From contig CAYPEL010000038.1 in assembly GCA_964409635.1 (NCBI GenBank), positions 1-19,960 on the forward strand: a stretch of DNA of 19,960 bases, written 5' to 3'. Below are positions 1 to 7,830 of this stretch, in pieces; the first letter of the stretch is position 1, and every line of letters begins with the position of its first letter. Made by a program: the position numbers and the translations under genes. The DNA comes from CAYPEL01 sp964409635 (GTDB lineage Bacteria > Pseudomonadota > Gammaproteobacteria > DSM-19610). The notes under the pieces are model-generated. The model was not told the origin of the DNA, did not search any database, and saw nothing but the letters and a program-made list of their open reading frames with translations.

Positions 1-1876
1 TCATCTCAGGTATCGTCAAAGACAACATGTCTGCACGATCCACTAACATCTCTGCGGGTGATCTTTGCTGACCTTTTGCAAAGTAGTTGCGGAAACCATC
101 TGCCGTTGGCTCAAGCACGGCAAAAGAATTGACATCGGTCTGTTCCTGCGAGGCATCTGCTCGTCCCGGTGTAAATGGAACTGCAATTTTGTGCCCGGCT
201 TTCTTAGCCGCCTGCTCAATGGCAGCAGATCCAGCCAGAACAATCAGGTCCGCAAGCGATACTTTTTTGCCGCCAGATTGTGCTTTGTTGAAATCCATCT
301 GGATCCCCTCAAGAGCCTTCAGTACTTTTGCCAGTTCAGCCGGTTGGTTGACATCCCAATCCTTCTGAGGTGCGAGACGAATGCGTGCTCCGTTAGCGCC
401 ACCGCGAAAATCGGTATCACGGAATGTAGCGGCCGACGCCCAGGCAGTCCTGACCAGTTCGGCAACGGACAGCTCAGAGTCCATGATCTTAGCTTTGAGC
501 TTGGCAATGTCCTTCGAGCTGACCAATTGATGATCGACCACAGAAACAGGATCTTGCCAGATCATATCTTCCTTCGGCACCATAGAACCAAGATAGCGCG
601 CACTTGGGCCCATGTCGCGGTGCGTTAGTTTGAACCATGCTTTAGCGAAGGCCGTTTCGAACTCTTTAGGATGATCGAGCCAACGCTTGGTGATTTTGCC
701 ATATTCGGGATCAAATCTAAGCGCAAGATCCGTCGTGAACATAATTGGAGCATGTCGCTTCGATGCATCGTGCGCATCCGGTACGAGTTTTGATGCGCTC
801 TTATCATCGGGAATCCATTGGGTTGCACCGGCAGGACTCTTCGTCTTAACCCAGTTGAAGCCGTACAGGTTTTGTAGATAGTTGTGGGTCCAGGCAGAGG
901 GATTGCTTGTCCATGCACCTTCCAAACCACTGGTGATGGTATCCACACCTTTACCGCTATTGAAACTACTATTCCAACCGGTGCCTTGCGCTTCGACGCT
1001 CTCGGCTTCAGGTTCTTTGCCGACATACTTGGAAGGATCAGCCGCACCATGGGCTTTGCCGAAGGTGTGCCCGCCTGCAATAAGCGCAACCGTCTCTTCA
1101 TCATTCATCGCCATGCGACCGAATGACAGGCGAATATCCTGTGCGGCTGCAAGTGGATCAGAGTTGCCGCCAGGCCCTTCAGGATTGACGTAGATCAGCC
1201 CCATCTGCACAGCGCCAAAAGGTTTTTTCAGCTTTCTCTCTCCGTGAAAGCGCTTGTTGTCTGCGAGCCATTCACTTTCAGCGCCCCAGTTGATTTCTTC
1301 AGGCTCCCAGCCATCCACACGGCCACCGGCGAAACCCCAGGTTCTGAAGCCCATTGACTCCATGCCAACGGTTCCCGCAAGCACCATCAGATCGCCCCAC
1401 GAAATCTTATTTCCATACTTTTGTTTGATGGGCCAGAGTAAACGCTGCGCTTTGTCCAGATTGGCATTGTCGGGCCAACTGTTGAGTGGTGCGAAACGTT
1501 GCATTGCACCATCCGCACCGCCACGACCGTCACTCACACGGTAGGTACCCGCACTGTGCCAGGACATACGAATAAAAAGCGGCCCATAGTGGCCATAATC
1601 TGCTGGCCACCAGTCCTGAGAGGTTGTCATCAGTACTTCGAGATCTCTCTTCAAAGCATCCAGGTCGAGACTTTCGAACGCTTTAGCGTAGTTAAATTTT
1701 TCGCCCATAGGATTGGACGCAGGAGAATTTTGACGCAGTGGTTTGAGGTTCAGGCGGTTAGGCCACCAGAATTCATTCGTCGCTTCCTTGTCCTGGGCAA
1801 TCGCCGGGGTAATTGCAATGAGCGGAGATAACCCTATCGCCACCGTGGTAATAACCGTTATCATTTGTTTAAGCAT
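1..1876 (-). CDS. katG: Periplasmic catalase-peroxidase KatG (3' end beyond the window)
   Basis: Bifunctional haem catalase-peroxidase that removes hydrogen peroxide. The frame is open from ATG at 1876 to the window edge, giving 625 residues of a family usually near 720-740, so the end of the C-terminal domain is missing. The key residues fall at positions matching the well-studied mycobacterial enzyme: distal R103, W106 and H107 (RMSWHSAGTYR), Y229 and M255, which with W106 form the Met-Tyr-Trp adduct needed for catalase activity, and proximal haem ligand H270 (GGHTFGKAHGA). The N-terminus is a Sec signal peptide: MLKQ, a hydrophobic stretch of about 20 residues, then a likely cleavage ITPAIA/QDKEA, so a periplasmic location is inferred; most KatG proteins are cytoplasmic. 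The start is supported by GAGGAGAC just upstream. It is divergent from oxyR and has an OxyR-type box in its upstream region, so peroxide induction is likely. Confidence 0.96.
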   Translation of the reverse strand, partial: MLKQMITVITTVAIGLSPLIAITPAIAQDKEATNEFWWPNRLNLKPLRQNSPASNPMGEKFNYAKAFESLDLDALKRDLEVLMTTSQDWWPADYGHYGPLFIRMSWHSAGTYRVSDGRGGADGAMQRFAPLNSWPDNANLDKAQRLLWPIKQKYGNKISWGDLMVLAGTVGMESMGFRTWGFAGGRVDGWEPEEINWGAESEWLADNKRFHGERKLKKPFGAVQMGLIYVNPEGPGGNSDPLAAAQDIRLSFGRMAMNDEETVALIAGGHTFGKAHGAADPSKYVGKEPEAESVEAQGTGWNSSFNSGKGVDTITSGLEGAWTSNPSAWTHNYLQNLYGFNWVKTKSPAGATQWIPDDKSASKLVPDAHDASKRHAPIMFTTDLALRFDPEYGKITKRWLDHPKEFETAFAKAWFKLTHRDMGPSARYLGSMVPKEDMIWQDPVSVVDHQLVSSKDIAKLKAKIMDSELSVAELVRTAWASAATFRDTDFRGGANGARIRLAPQKDWDVNQPAELAKVLKALEGIQMDFNKAQSGGKKVSLADLIVLAGSAAIEQAAKKAGHKIAVPFTPGRADASQEQTDVNSFAVLEPTADGFRNYFAKGQQRSPAEMLVDRADMLSLTIPEM

Positions 1877-1945
1877 TAAAAGTCTCCTCATTTTTAAGTC
1901 CATTAGTGCGTGCGCAGTAAGCGTACCGCAATTTAGTATCAGTCA

Positions 1946-1960
1946 ATAATTAACAACTAT
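1946..1960. promoter_or_regulatory. Probable OxyR box of the katG promoter
   Basis: The sequence ATAATTAACAACTAT matches the OxyR core ATAG-nTnnnAn-CTAT at 9 of 10 defined positions (G to A in the first half-site). It lies 70-84 bp upstream of the katG start. On the minus strand it abuts TTGACT (1946-1941), a good -35 element, as expected for a site that activates katG by contacting RNA polymerase. No convincing -10 follows at ideal spacing, so the exact promoter is uncertain. A neighbouring ATAG (1962-1965) is not at the canonical 7-bp spacing. Confidence 0.55.
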
Positions 1961-2016
1961 GATAGATGCTGATCACTTTGGCAGCATTTATCCAATTAAT
2001 TGTTATAATCTAAGTT

Positions 2017-2031
2017 ATAGTTATTAGCTAT
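2017..2031. promoter_or_regulatory. Perfect OxyR box just upstream of oxyR
   Basis: ATAGTTATTAGCTAT matches the OxyR core ATAG-nTnnnAn-CTAT at every defined position. It ends 19 bp before the oxyR ATG. A TATAAT at 2004-2009, with TTGGCA at 1978-1983 as a poorly spaced possible -35 (20 bp), would place the oxyR transcription start inside or beside this box. That position fits autorepression by OxyR, which is known in enterobacteria; here it is inferred. Confidence 0.7.
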
Positions 2032-2050
2032 TATAAATCAGAGGCATGAT

Positions 2051-2995
2051 ATGACACTGACAGAACTGCGCTATATTGTCGCCGTTGCCCGCGAGCACCA
2101 TTTCGGCCGTGCCGCTCAGGCTTGTTTTGTCAGCCAGCCGACGCTCAGTGTTGCCATCAAAAAACTCGAAGAAGAACTGGGTGTCCAGCTATTTGAACGC
2201 CGATCCAGCGAGATCACTCTGACGCCGGTAGGTGAGCGTGTTGTTGACCAGGCACAACAGACGCTCGAAGCGGCTGAATCTGTTAAAACCGCTGCCCAAC
2301 AAGGCAAGAATCAATTATCGGGGCCATTAAGGATTGGCGCTATCTTTACCATAGGGCCCTATTTGTTTCCCGAACTAATTCCTATTTTAAGAAAATCAGC
2401 ACCCGATATGCCGCTCGTTGTGGAGGAGAACTATACATCAGAATTATCCGAAAAACTCAAGCATGGTGAGCTGGATATCATTCTCATTGCCCTGCCGTTT
2501 GAAGAGAATGGCATAGTGAGAAAACCCCTCTATACTGAGCCGTTCGTCGTTCTCCTTCCAGCAGCACACCCGTTAACGCAACGCAAAACAATTAAATCAG
2601 CCCACTTGAAGAATGAGACCGTACTGTTGCTGGGCCGTGGCCATTGTTTTCGTGACCATGTAATCGAAGCCTGCCCTGACTGTGTTCCCAAACCCGGGCT
2701 GGAAGGTGGCTTGTCCGACACGCTGGAAGGCAGCTCCCTTGAAACCATCAGACATATGGTAGTTTCAGGGTTAGGCGTTACAGTATTACCCTGTACAGCA
2801 GCGGGCGCCGACCGCTATTCCCAGCGCCTGCTGGAAATCAGGCGCTTTTCTAATCCTATTCCCAGTCGGGTTATTGCCGCCGCCTGGCGCACTTCATTTC
2901 CCCGCCCCAAGGTCATAGACTTAATTACCGATGCAGTCGGTCAGTGCCATTTGAGTTGTACCAAGCCGACCAAACATAAGAAATCCGCTCAGTAA
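2051..2995 (+). CDS. oxyR: OxyR, LysR-type hydrogen peroxide sensor/regulator
   Basis: LysR-family transcription factor of 314 residues. The N-terminal winged helix-turn-helix (about residues 1-60) has the OxyR signature ELRYIVAVAREHHFGRAA, and the ligand-binding domain runs from about 90 to 300. The peroxide-reactive cysteines are present at C199 (GRGHCFRDH) and C208 (EACPDC), the same numbering as in E. coli, so the disulfide switch is intact; C211 is an extra nearby cysteine. The start has AGAGG six bases upstream. It is divergent from katG and is followed after 137 bp by the peroxiredoxin, which has its own promoter. Likely regulated by itself through the box at 2017-2031. Confidence 0.96.
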   Translation: MTLTELRYIVAVAREHHFGRAAQACFVSQPTLSVAIKKLEEELGVQLFERRSSEITLTPVGERVVDQAQQTLEAAESVKTAAQQGKNQLSGPLRIGAIFTIGPYLFPELIPILRKSAPDMPLVVEENYTSELSEKLKHGELDIILIALPFEENGIVRKPLYTEPFVVLLPAAHPLTQRKTIKSAHLKNETVLLLGRGHCFRDHVIEACPDCVPKPGLEGGLSDTLEGSSLETIRHMVVSGLGVTVLPCTAAGADRYSQRLLEIRRFSNPIPSRVIAAAWRTSFPRPKVIDLITDAVGQCHLSCTKPTKHKKSAQ

Positions 2996-3018
2996 CCGCC
3001 GCCCTTCAGGCCCGTATG

Positions 3019-3033
3019 ATAGCTATTAACTAT
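3019..3033. promoter_or_regulatory. Perfect OxyR box upstream of the peroxiredoxin
   Basis: ATAGCTATTAACTAT matches all ten defined positions of the OxyR core and is extended to GATAG...CTATC by G3018 and C3034. It overlaps the predicted -35 element of the peroxiredoxin promoter, the usual geometry for OxyR activation. The second dimer site expected 22 bp downstream is AT-rich and a poor match, so binding may rest on one strong half of the tetramer site. Confidence 0.75.
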
Positions 3034-3053
3034 CAATAGTATTTAAATATAAT
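3026..3053 (+). promoter_or_regulatory. Peroxiredoxin promoter
   Basis: A consensus -10 TATAAT lies at 3048-3053. It is preceded at 16 bp by TTAACT (3026-3031), which matches the -35 consensus at four of six positions and sits inside the OxyR box. A weak -35 helped by an overlapping activator is typical of OxyR targets. Transcription would begin near 3060, leaving a leader of about 70 bases. This is pattern-based only. Confidence 0.55.
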
Positions 3054-3132
3054 AATTTACTAATCAATAAGACAAGCCGATAATTTCTCCACTTTCAATT
3101 CACACAGGCTTATGCCTGAACAGGAGACCATC

Positions 3133-3783
3133 ATGGAAAATACCAGTGATATTCGACAAGCCGGACCCCGGCTGAACGAACCAGCGCCAGCCTTCCAGGC
3201 TAAAACCACCTTTGGTGACAAAAGCCTCGCTGATTACAAAGGCAAGTGGCTGGTGCTGTTCTCACACCCGGCTGATTTCACGCCGGTCTGCACAACCGAA
3301 TTCATGGCGTTTGCCAAACGGCACGATGAATTCCTGTCGATCAACACCGAGTTACTCGGCCTGTCTATCGACAGTCACTACTCACACGTCGCCTGGGTGC
3401 GTAACATCAAGGAAAAATTCAACGTTGAGGTTAAATTTCCGATTATCGCCGACCTGGACATGAAAGTAGCAACCGCCTACGGCATGGTTCACCCTGGCGC
3501 CAGCGATACATCTGCGGTTCGTGCCACCTTTATTATTGACGGCAAGGGTATTTTGCGGGCCATGGTGTATTACCCTATGACCAACGGGCGCTCAATTGAT
3601 GAAATTAAACGTCTGGTGATTGCGCTGCAAACATCGGATGAGCACGGCGTGGCAACACCAGAAGGCTGGCAGCCAGGTGATAAGGTAATCGTACCTCCAC
3701 CTGCAACAACAGAAGCTGCAGAAGCCAGAGTCAATGAAGGCTATGAATGTACCGACTGGTATTTCTGTAAAAAAGCGATTTAA
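3133..3783 (+). CDS. Prx6-type peroxiredoxin (AhpC/TSA family)
   Basis: Thiol peroxidase of 216 residues that reduces hydrogen peroxide and organic peroxides in the cytoplasm. The peroxidatic cysteine is in the motif PADFTPVCTTEF, and the Prx6-class C-terminal extension is present (EGWQPGDKVIVPPP). The protein ends with two more cysteines in C-X5-C spacing (YECTDWYFCKK), a pattern seen in Prx6-like enzymes that can act as two-cysteine peroxidases. The start is chosen at 3133 because AGGAG lies six bases upstream (3122-3126); an in-frame ATG at 3112 has no such site. It is the third member of the katG-oxyR cluster and has a perfect OxyR box at its promoter. It is not the typical AhpC paired with AhpF, and no ahpF is present here. 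Confidence 0.93.
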   Translation: MENTSDIRQAGPRLNEPAPAFQAKTTFGDKSLADYKGKWLVLFSHPADFTPVCTTEFMAFAKRHDEFLSINTELLGLSIDSHYSHVAWVRNIKEKFNVEVKFPIIADLDMKVATAYGMVHPGASDTSAVRATFIIDGKGILRAMVYYPMTNGRSIDEIKRLVIALQTSDEHGVATPEGWQPGDKVIVPPPATTEAAEARVNEGYECTDWYFCKKAI

Positions 3784-3806
3784 GCTCGACACCAACTAGC
3801 AAAATA

Positions 3807-3836
3807 CTGCAGGTGCGGTTTTAACCGCGCCTGCAG
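3807..3836. terminator. Bidirectional hairpin terminator between convergent genes
   Basis: A 30-bp inverted repeat with 14-base arms (CTGCAGGTGCGGTT against AACCGCGCCTGCAG, one G-T wobble) lies between the peroxiredoxin and the convergent rhombosortase gene. On the minus strand the hairpin is followed by TATTTT, a modest U-tract that suits the rhombosortase transcript. On the plus strand the tail is not T-rich, so termination there is less certain. Confidence 0.65.
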
Positions 3837-3869
3837 GCCCTCACGAATCCATAAGAGACACCTTAATAA

Positions 3870-4481
3870 TTAGCCAGGTTTTTCTACCTCCAAAAATAGC
3901 AATAAAACCGCCGCTATCAAACCACTAACAACACCGTATAAATGCGCATCAATTACCACCATGCCATTAATACTTGCCTCAAGATATCCACTGGCGTAGC
4001 CCGTAAATTGTTCATAAGCTGATTTAAAAACAACCACAGCCAGAACGGCCACCGAGATACCTGGGGTTTGTTTAAAACTCAACAGGGCACCTGCAGTCAA
4101 TAACCCGTGCAGCACACCGGATAGGCCGACATACCAGATTATTTCTGGAGAAAAAAACCAAAGCGCTAATGTCACTAACGCAGCGGTCAGTATGAATGTC
4201 AGTGTTAATCGAAAATAGGACCACACATCATGAAATAATATAAATACCACCCCCAAACCCGCAAGGTTTAGCAGTAGGTGCACCCAGCCCAGGTGTAATA
4301 GATGCGCAGTAAGCCACACCCACCAGATAGTTGTCGCTAGCGTATGCCGGTCGTACTTTAAAGTTTCCTGCCATTCATGCGGTAACAGTTGAATGATTAA
4401 CGTAGCTACCAGCACTACACTATAGATTACCAGTATCCCTGCGGTACGGATCCTGGCTGGTTTAATTGTGCTTCCTGTCAT
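3870..4481 (-). CDS. rrtA: Rhombosortase (rhomboid-family intramembrane serine protease)
   Basis: Small integral-membrane protein (203 residues, about six hydrophobic helices) of the rhomboid family. The catalytic serine is S121 in GLSGVLHGL and the catalytic histidine is H180 in DAHLYG. Residues around H68 and N72 (THLLHLGWVHLLLNL-like region) form the conserved second helix. Length and motifs fit the rhombosortase branch, which in other bacteria cleaves proteins bearing a C-terminal GlyGly-CTERM tag. No tagged substrate is visible in this window; known substrates are usually encoded elsewhere. It is convergent with the peroxiredoxin and shares the hairpin between them. There is no strong ribosome binding site, so the start is likely but not certain. 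Confidence 0.88.
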   Translation of the reverse strand: MTGSTIKPARIRTAGILVIYSVVLVATLIIQLLPHEWQETLKYDRHTLATTIWWVWLTAHLLHLGWVHLLLNLAGLGVVFILFHDVWSYFRLTLTFILTAALVTLALWFFSPEIIWYVGLSGVLHGLLTAGALLSFKQTPGISVAVLAVVVFKSAYEQFTGYASGYLEASINGMVVIDAHLYGVVSGLIAAVLLLFLEVEKPG

Positions 4482-4679
4482 ATCAGCATTAGCCTGGAAA
4501 TAGTTGAGTAATTACGACGTCATTAAATATTCTATTTCGTGTCGAGAATGAATTATTAGCCAGAAACAACAAATTACTTGTGGAACTTTCTGGACATTCC
4601 ATTAAATAGTGTTTAGTTTGTAGCTAATGGCACCACTGTCAGCTTAGTTAGCGCAGAGGTTCCGTTTGTAAAATAACAA
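4482..4679. other. Intergenic region left of the first assembly gap
   Basis: About 200 bases of AT-rich sequence between the rhombosortase start and the first N run. It should hold the rhombosortase promoter (minus strand) and perhaps the start of the regulatory region of the EPS locus. I see no open frame, RNA gene or strong repeat in it. Confidence 0.5.
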
Positions 4680-4779
4680 NNNNNNNNNNNNNNNNNNNNN
4701 NNNNNNNNNNNNNNNNNNNNNNNNNNNNNNNNNNNNNNNNNNNNNNNNNNNNNNNNNNNNNNNNNNNNNNNNNNNNNNN
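4680..4779. other. Assembly gap (100 N)
   Basis: A run of exactly 100 N, the usual placeholder for a scaffold gap of unknown length. The flanking sequences are not similar, so real sequence is missing here. The upstream control region of the EPS locus, and possibly whole genes, may lie inside. Confidence 0.95.
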
Positions 4780-4839
4780 CGATAGTTAATTCTCATGCTT
4801 AACAATATACAACATTACATTAAATGTAGGTTTATCGAT

Positions 4840-5397
4840 ATGTACCCCAGCAACCCTATTATTCGTTCATTTCTGGCATTCATACTTGTGCTCTCAAGCA
4901 CTCTGCTTGCCCCTATGGCCAACAGCGCCAGTAATAGTCCCAGCGACCTGCTGGATATCGGCGATCGGGTCAAGGTCATTATCTTTGGGCACGACGACCT
5001 TTCAGGCGAATACCTGATTAATAGCGCCGGTGAGATCACTCTGCCACTCATCAAGTCAGTTCAAGCTGAAGGCCGCACCCTATTGGAACTCGAAGATGCC
5101 ATCGCCAACAAACTAACACCCGATTATCTGAAAGACCCAAAGGTCAGCGTGTTACTGACTGAACGCAGGCCTTTTTTCATACTAGGCGAAATTAAAAGTC
5201 CGGGCAGCTACCCTTATATGCCCGAAACAACAGTGCTCAAGGCAGTTGCGACTGCTGGTGGATACACCTACAGGGCGCGCAAAAGAAAAATCATCATTAC
5301 CCGCGCCAGTACAGGTAAAAAAGAAAAAGTATCGGATGCATCAGATACGCTGATACGGCCGGGTGACGTTATTGAAGTGCCTGAACGTTTTTTCTAA
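4840..5397 (+). CDS. Short polysaccharide export protein (Wza/OPX family)
   Basis: Periplasmic/outer-membrane polysaccharide export protein, 185 residues from the chosen start. A signal peptide (MYPSNPIIRSFLAFILVLSS..., cleavage near ANSAS) is followed by the Poly_export domain (DIGDRVKVIIFGHDDLSGEYLI to about KVSVLL) and one SLBB-type domain (FFILGEIKSPGSYPY...GGYT). It is far shorter than E. coli Wza (about 380 residues), lacks the C-terminal outer-membrane helix, and has no lipobox cysteine, so it probably cannot form the outer-membrane pore alone. The start at 4840 fits the signal peptide and a weak TAGG upstream; an in-frame ATG at 4795 would add 15 residues that do not look like a signal peptide. 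It precedes the Wzz/kinase by 108 bp and is probably in the same operon. Confidence 0.88.
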   Translation: MYPSNPIIRSFLAFILVLSSTLLAPMANSASNSPSDLLDIGDRVKVIIFGHDDLSGEYLINSAGEITLPLIKSVQAEGRTLLELEDAIANKLTPDYLKDPKVSVLLTERRPFFILGEIKSPGSYPYMPETTVLKAVATAGGYTYRARKRKIIITRASTGKKEKVSDASDTLIRPGDVIEVPERFF

Positions 5398-5505
5398 CAA
5401 GCATACGCGCTGGCTGCATAATAATTATTGTGTTTAGGCCGGTAAATTTATAACAGCGTACTTAACGACAGGCACACTCAACTTACTTTGAGATACCATA
5501 ATAAA

Positions 5506-7797
5506 ATGAACGAGCCAAACTCACTTACTGACAGCACCATCGTCAAACCGAACTTCTCACTGGCTACTAGCAACCAGGTAGCCTATGCGCCTGCCATTCC
5601 AACCACTGACTCAATCTCACCTAAAGACTTGTTCGGTAGTATTTTAAGGAATAAATGGCAGATCGCCGGCATCGTACTTGCGTTTCTGATATTAACGTTG
5701 TTGCTGCTATCAATTATAGCGCCTCGCTACACGGCTGATGCACTTATAATGATAGAAAGTAACGAAGGTAATGCCGTAGGCGCCGCCTCGTTCGCCGCGA
5801 ACCCGAACATTTCAAATGAAACCATAGACAGTGAAATTGAGGTCATTAGTTCCCGCGGCTTGGCCGGTAAGGTGATTAATATCCTGCAACTGGAAAATAA
5901 TCCCGAGTTCAATAAAGATTTAAACAACGGCGGCACAAACCCTGCCACCTTTAACCCAGGTCGTTATTTCCCAGATTTGTGGCAAATTACATCGGGTCAA
6001 ACGCCTCCCAGTAACATTCAAACCTTCAATGCTGACGAAGCAGGCCAGGCAGTACGCCTTTTGAAAACCTTTAAAAAAGGACTGAAGGTAGTCCGGAAAG
6101 GTATCTCCAGGGTAGTCCAGGTTCAATTCACAGCCAAGGATCCTCTCATTGCAACTAATATAGTGAATACCATCGCTAATCAATATATTCAACAGCAAAG
6201 AGAAATGAAATTCAGACAGACCGGGAAAACTGCAGATTGGCTCGATGAGCGGATTACCCCTCTCCAGAAAAAGGTTGAAGAATCAGAAACGGCCGTCGAG
6301 AATTATCGTAGGCATTCGGGATTGCTTGCCAACGATGGTGTCACATTAGCAGCCCAACATATGGCTGAGTTGAATAATCAGGTTATCGCAGCGGAAATGG
6401 CGCATGGAGAAATTAATGCGCAGCTGCGCCAGGTTAACCGCCTGATAAACTCCAGCCAGGGCGCTGGCGCTGTTAGTGAGGTCATTCAATCACCACTGAT
6501 TCAAAACCTGCGTGTAAAAGAAGCAGACCTGCAACAAAGAATCGGCGAGCTGTCTGCTGAATATGGTGATCTTCACCCAACAATGATTCAGCTTCGCGCA
6601 GAAAGGGATGATCTAGCTGCGTATATAAACCAGGAAGCCTGGAATATTGCCAACGGGCTTAAAAATAAAGCCGCAATAACAAATACACAAAAACTATCCG
6701 CGAAAAACAAACTTGAAGAACTAAAAGAACAGGTAGCCGAATCAAATAAGGCGAAAGTGGAGCTACGCGCATTAGAAAGAGAAGCTGAAGCTAACCGCAT
6801 ATTACTGGAAACTTTTCTTTCAAGGTTAAAAGAAACCTCGACACAACAAGATATAAACATACAACAGCCTAACGCCCGAATACTGTCGCAAGCTATCACC
6901 CCTGTCAAACCGACTTTTCCGAAAAAGATTCCTATTCTGGGTATGATGCTGGTTGTTTCCACGCTGCTTGCAATACTATTTGTCATGATTCGGGAGTCAA
7001 TGGATCATGGTCTTTATACCGTAGGCCTGGTTGAAGAACATACCGGCCTCCCGTCACTCGGGTACGTTCCAGCCATCGGCAAAATGGGCGCACTGGGTAA
7101 ATCACCTGAAGCTTACTTGGTAAAGCAACCGCAGTCCCCATTTTCCGGCGCAATACGTACACTATATACGAGTATTCTTTTATCGAATCCTGATAGCCCG
7201 CCTAAATCCATCCTGGTGACCTCTGCCCAGCAAAAAGAAGGCAAAACTACCATCGCCAATACACTGGCAATGTCACGGTCTCTTGCCGGACAAAAAACCA
7301 TCGTTATTGATACCGACCTTAGAATGACGAATACAAACAAGGCATTTAACGTCAAATCGTCACCTGGCCTGGTTGAATTACTCAATGGTGATGTTGCCAT
7401 CGAAGAAGCCATTCATACTGACTCGGACACAGGTGTAGATATCCTCCCTTCCGGCTCACGCGTACAGAACCCTGCGGATCTGTTGATGAGTGAAAACATG
7501 GATACGCTTTTGAGAATACTTAACGAAGCGTACGACCTGATCATTTTCGACTCTCCCGCCGTTCTGGATGCTCCGGATGCGCGCATTTTAATGAGAAAAG
7601 TAGATGCTACTGTCTTTGTTGCGAAATGGAATCAGACAAAAAGACAATTAATCCGGGGAGCACTCAGACATATTGCTGGCCCCGAGAATAATATAGCCGG
7701 TGTACTCATCAATATGGTTGATGAACGCAAGCAGGCAAGTTACGGCTACGGGGGGTCTAACTATGCCTATGGTCAGCTGGCACGTCATCCAGGCTAA
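5506..7797 (+). CDS. Polysaccharide co-polymerase fused to tyrosine autokinase (Wzc-like)
   Basis: Inner-membrane protein of 763 residues that should set polymer length and regulate export by tyrosine autophosphorylation. Order: Wzz-type membrane segment (about 51-71), periplasmic domain with long coiled coil (about 230-450) ending in a GNVR-like region, second membrane segment (about 476-497), then cytoplasmic BY-kinase domain. The kinase has a Walker A at 573-582 (SAQQKEGKTT), Walker A' IDTD (D602, D604), Walker B with D682 (LIIFDSPAV), and a C-terminal tyrosine cluster (Y746, Y748, Y753, Y755) as the likely phosphorylation site. The Walker A keeps GKTT but differs from the common PGEGK form before it. 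The ATG at 5506 is preferred to an in-frame TTG at 5488. It is followed after 33 bp by the AAA-repeat gene. Confidence 0.93.
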   Translation: MNEPNSLTDSTIVKPNFSLATSNQVAYAPAIPTTDSISPKDLFGSILRNKWQIAGIVLAFLILTLLLLSIIAPRYTADALIMIESNEGNAVGAASFAANPNISNETIDSEIEVISSRGLAGKVINILQLENNPEFNKDLNNGGTNPATFNPGRYFPDLWQITSGQTPPSNIQTFNADEAGQAVRLLKTFKKGLKVVRKGISRVVQVQFTAKDPLIATNIVNTIANQYIQQQREMKFRQTGKTADWLDERITPLQKKVEESETAVENYRRHSGLLANDGVTLAAQHMAELNNQVIAAEMAHGEINAQLRQVNRLINSSQGAGAVSEVIQSPLIQNLRVKEADLQQRIGELSAEYGDLHPTMIQLRAERDDLAAYINQEAWNIANGLKNKAAITNTQKLSAKNKLEELKEQVAESNKAKVELRALEREAEANRILLETFLSRLKETSTQQDINIQQPNARILSQAITPVKPTFPKKIPILGMMLVVSTLLAILFVMIRESMDHGLYTVGLVEEHTGLPSLGYVPAIGKMGALGKSPEAYLVKQPQSPFSGAIRTLYTSILLSNPDSPPKSILVTSAQQKEGKTTIANTLAMSRSLAGQKTIVIDTDLRMTNTNKAFNVKSSPGLVELLNGDVAIEEAIHTDSDTGVDILPSGSRVQNPADLLMSENMDTLLRILNEAYDLIIFDSPAVLDAPDARILMRKVDATVFVAKWNQTKRQLIRGALRHIAGPENNIAGVLINMVDERKQASYGYGGSNYAYGQLARHPG

Positions 7798-7830
7798 CGA
7801 CAATGCCGATACAATCCAGCAGAACAAATC

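Noticed and set aside
625..1104. Minus-strand open frame of 159 codons, and several plus-strand frames between 65 and 1831
   Set aside because: They lie in other frames within katG. The katG frame is open from 1876 to the edge and carries every expected catalytic residue.
3112..3132. Upstream ATG start for the peroxiredoxin
   Set aside because: It has no ribosome binding site, while the ATG at 3133 has AGGAG at ideal spacing.
4795..4839. Longer start for the polysaccharide export protein
   Set aside because: It adds a polar, charged extension before the signal peptide and lacks a ribosome site; sequence just upstream is lost in the gap, so it cannot be fully excluded.
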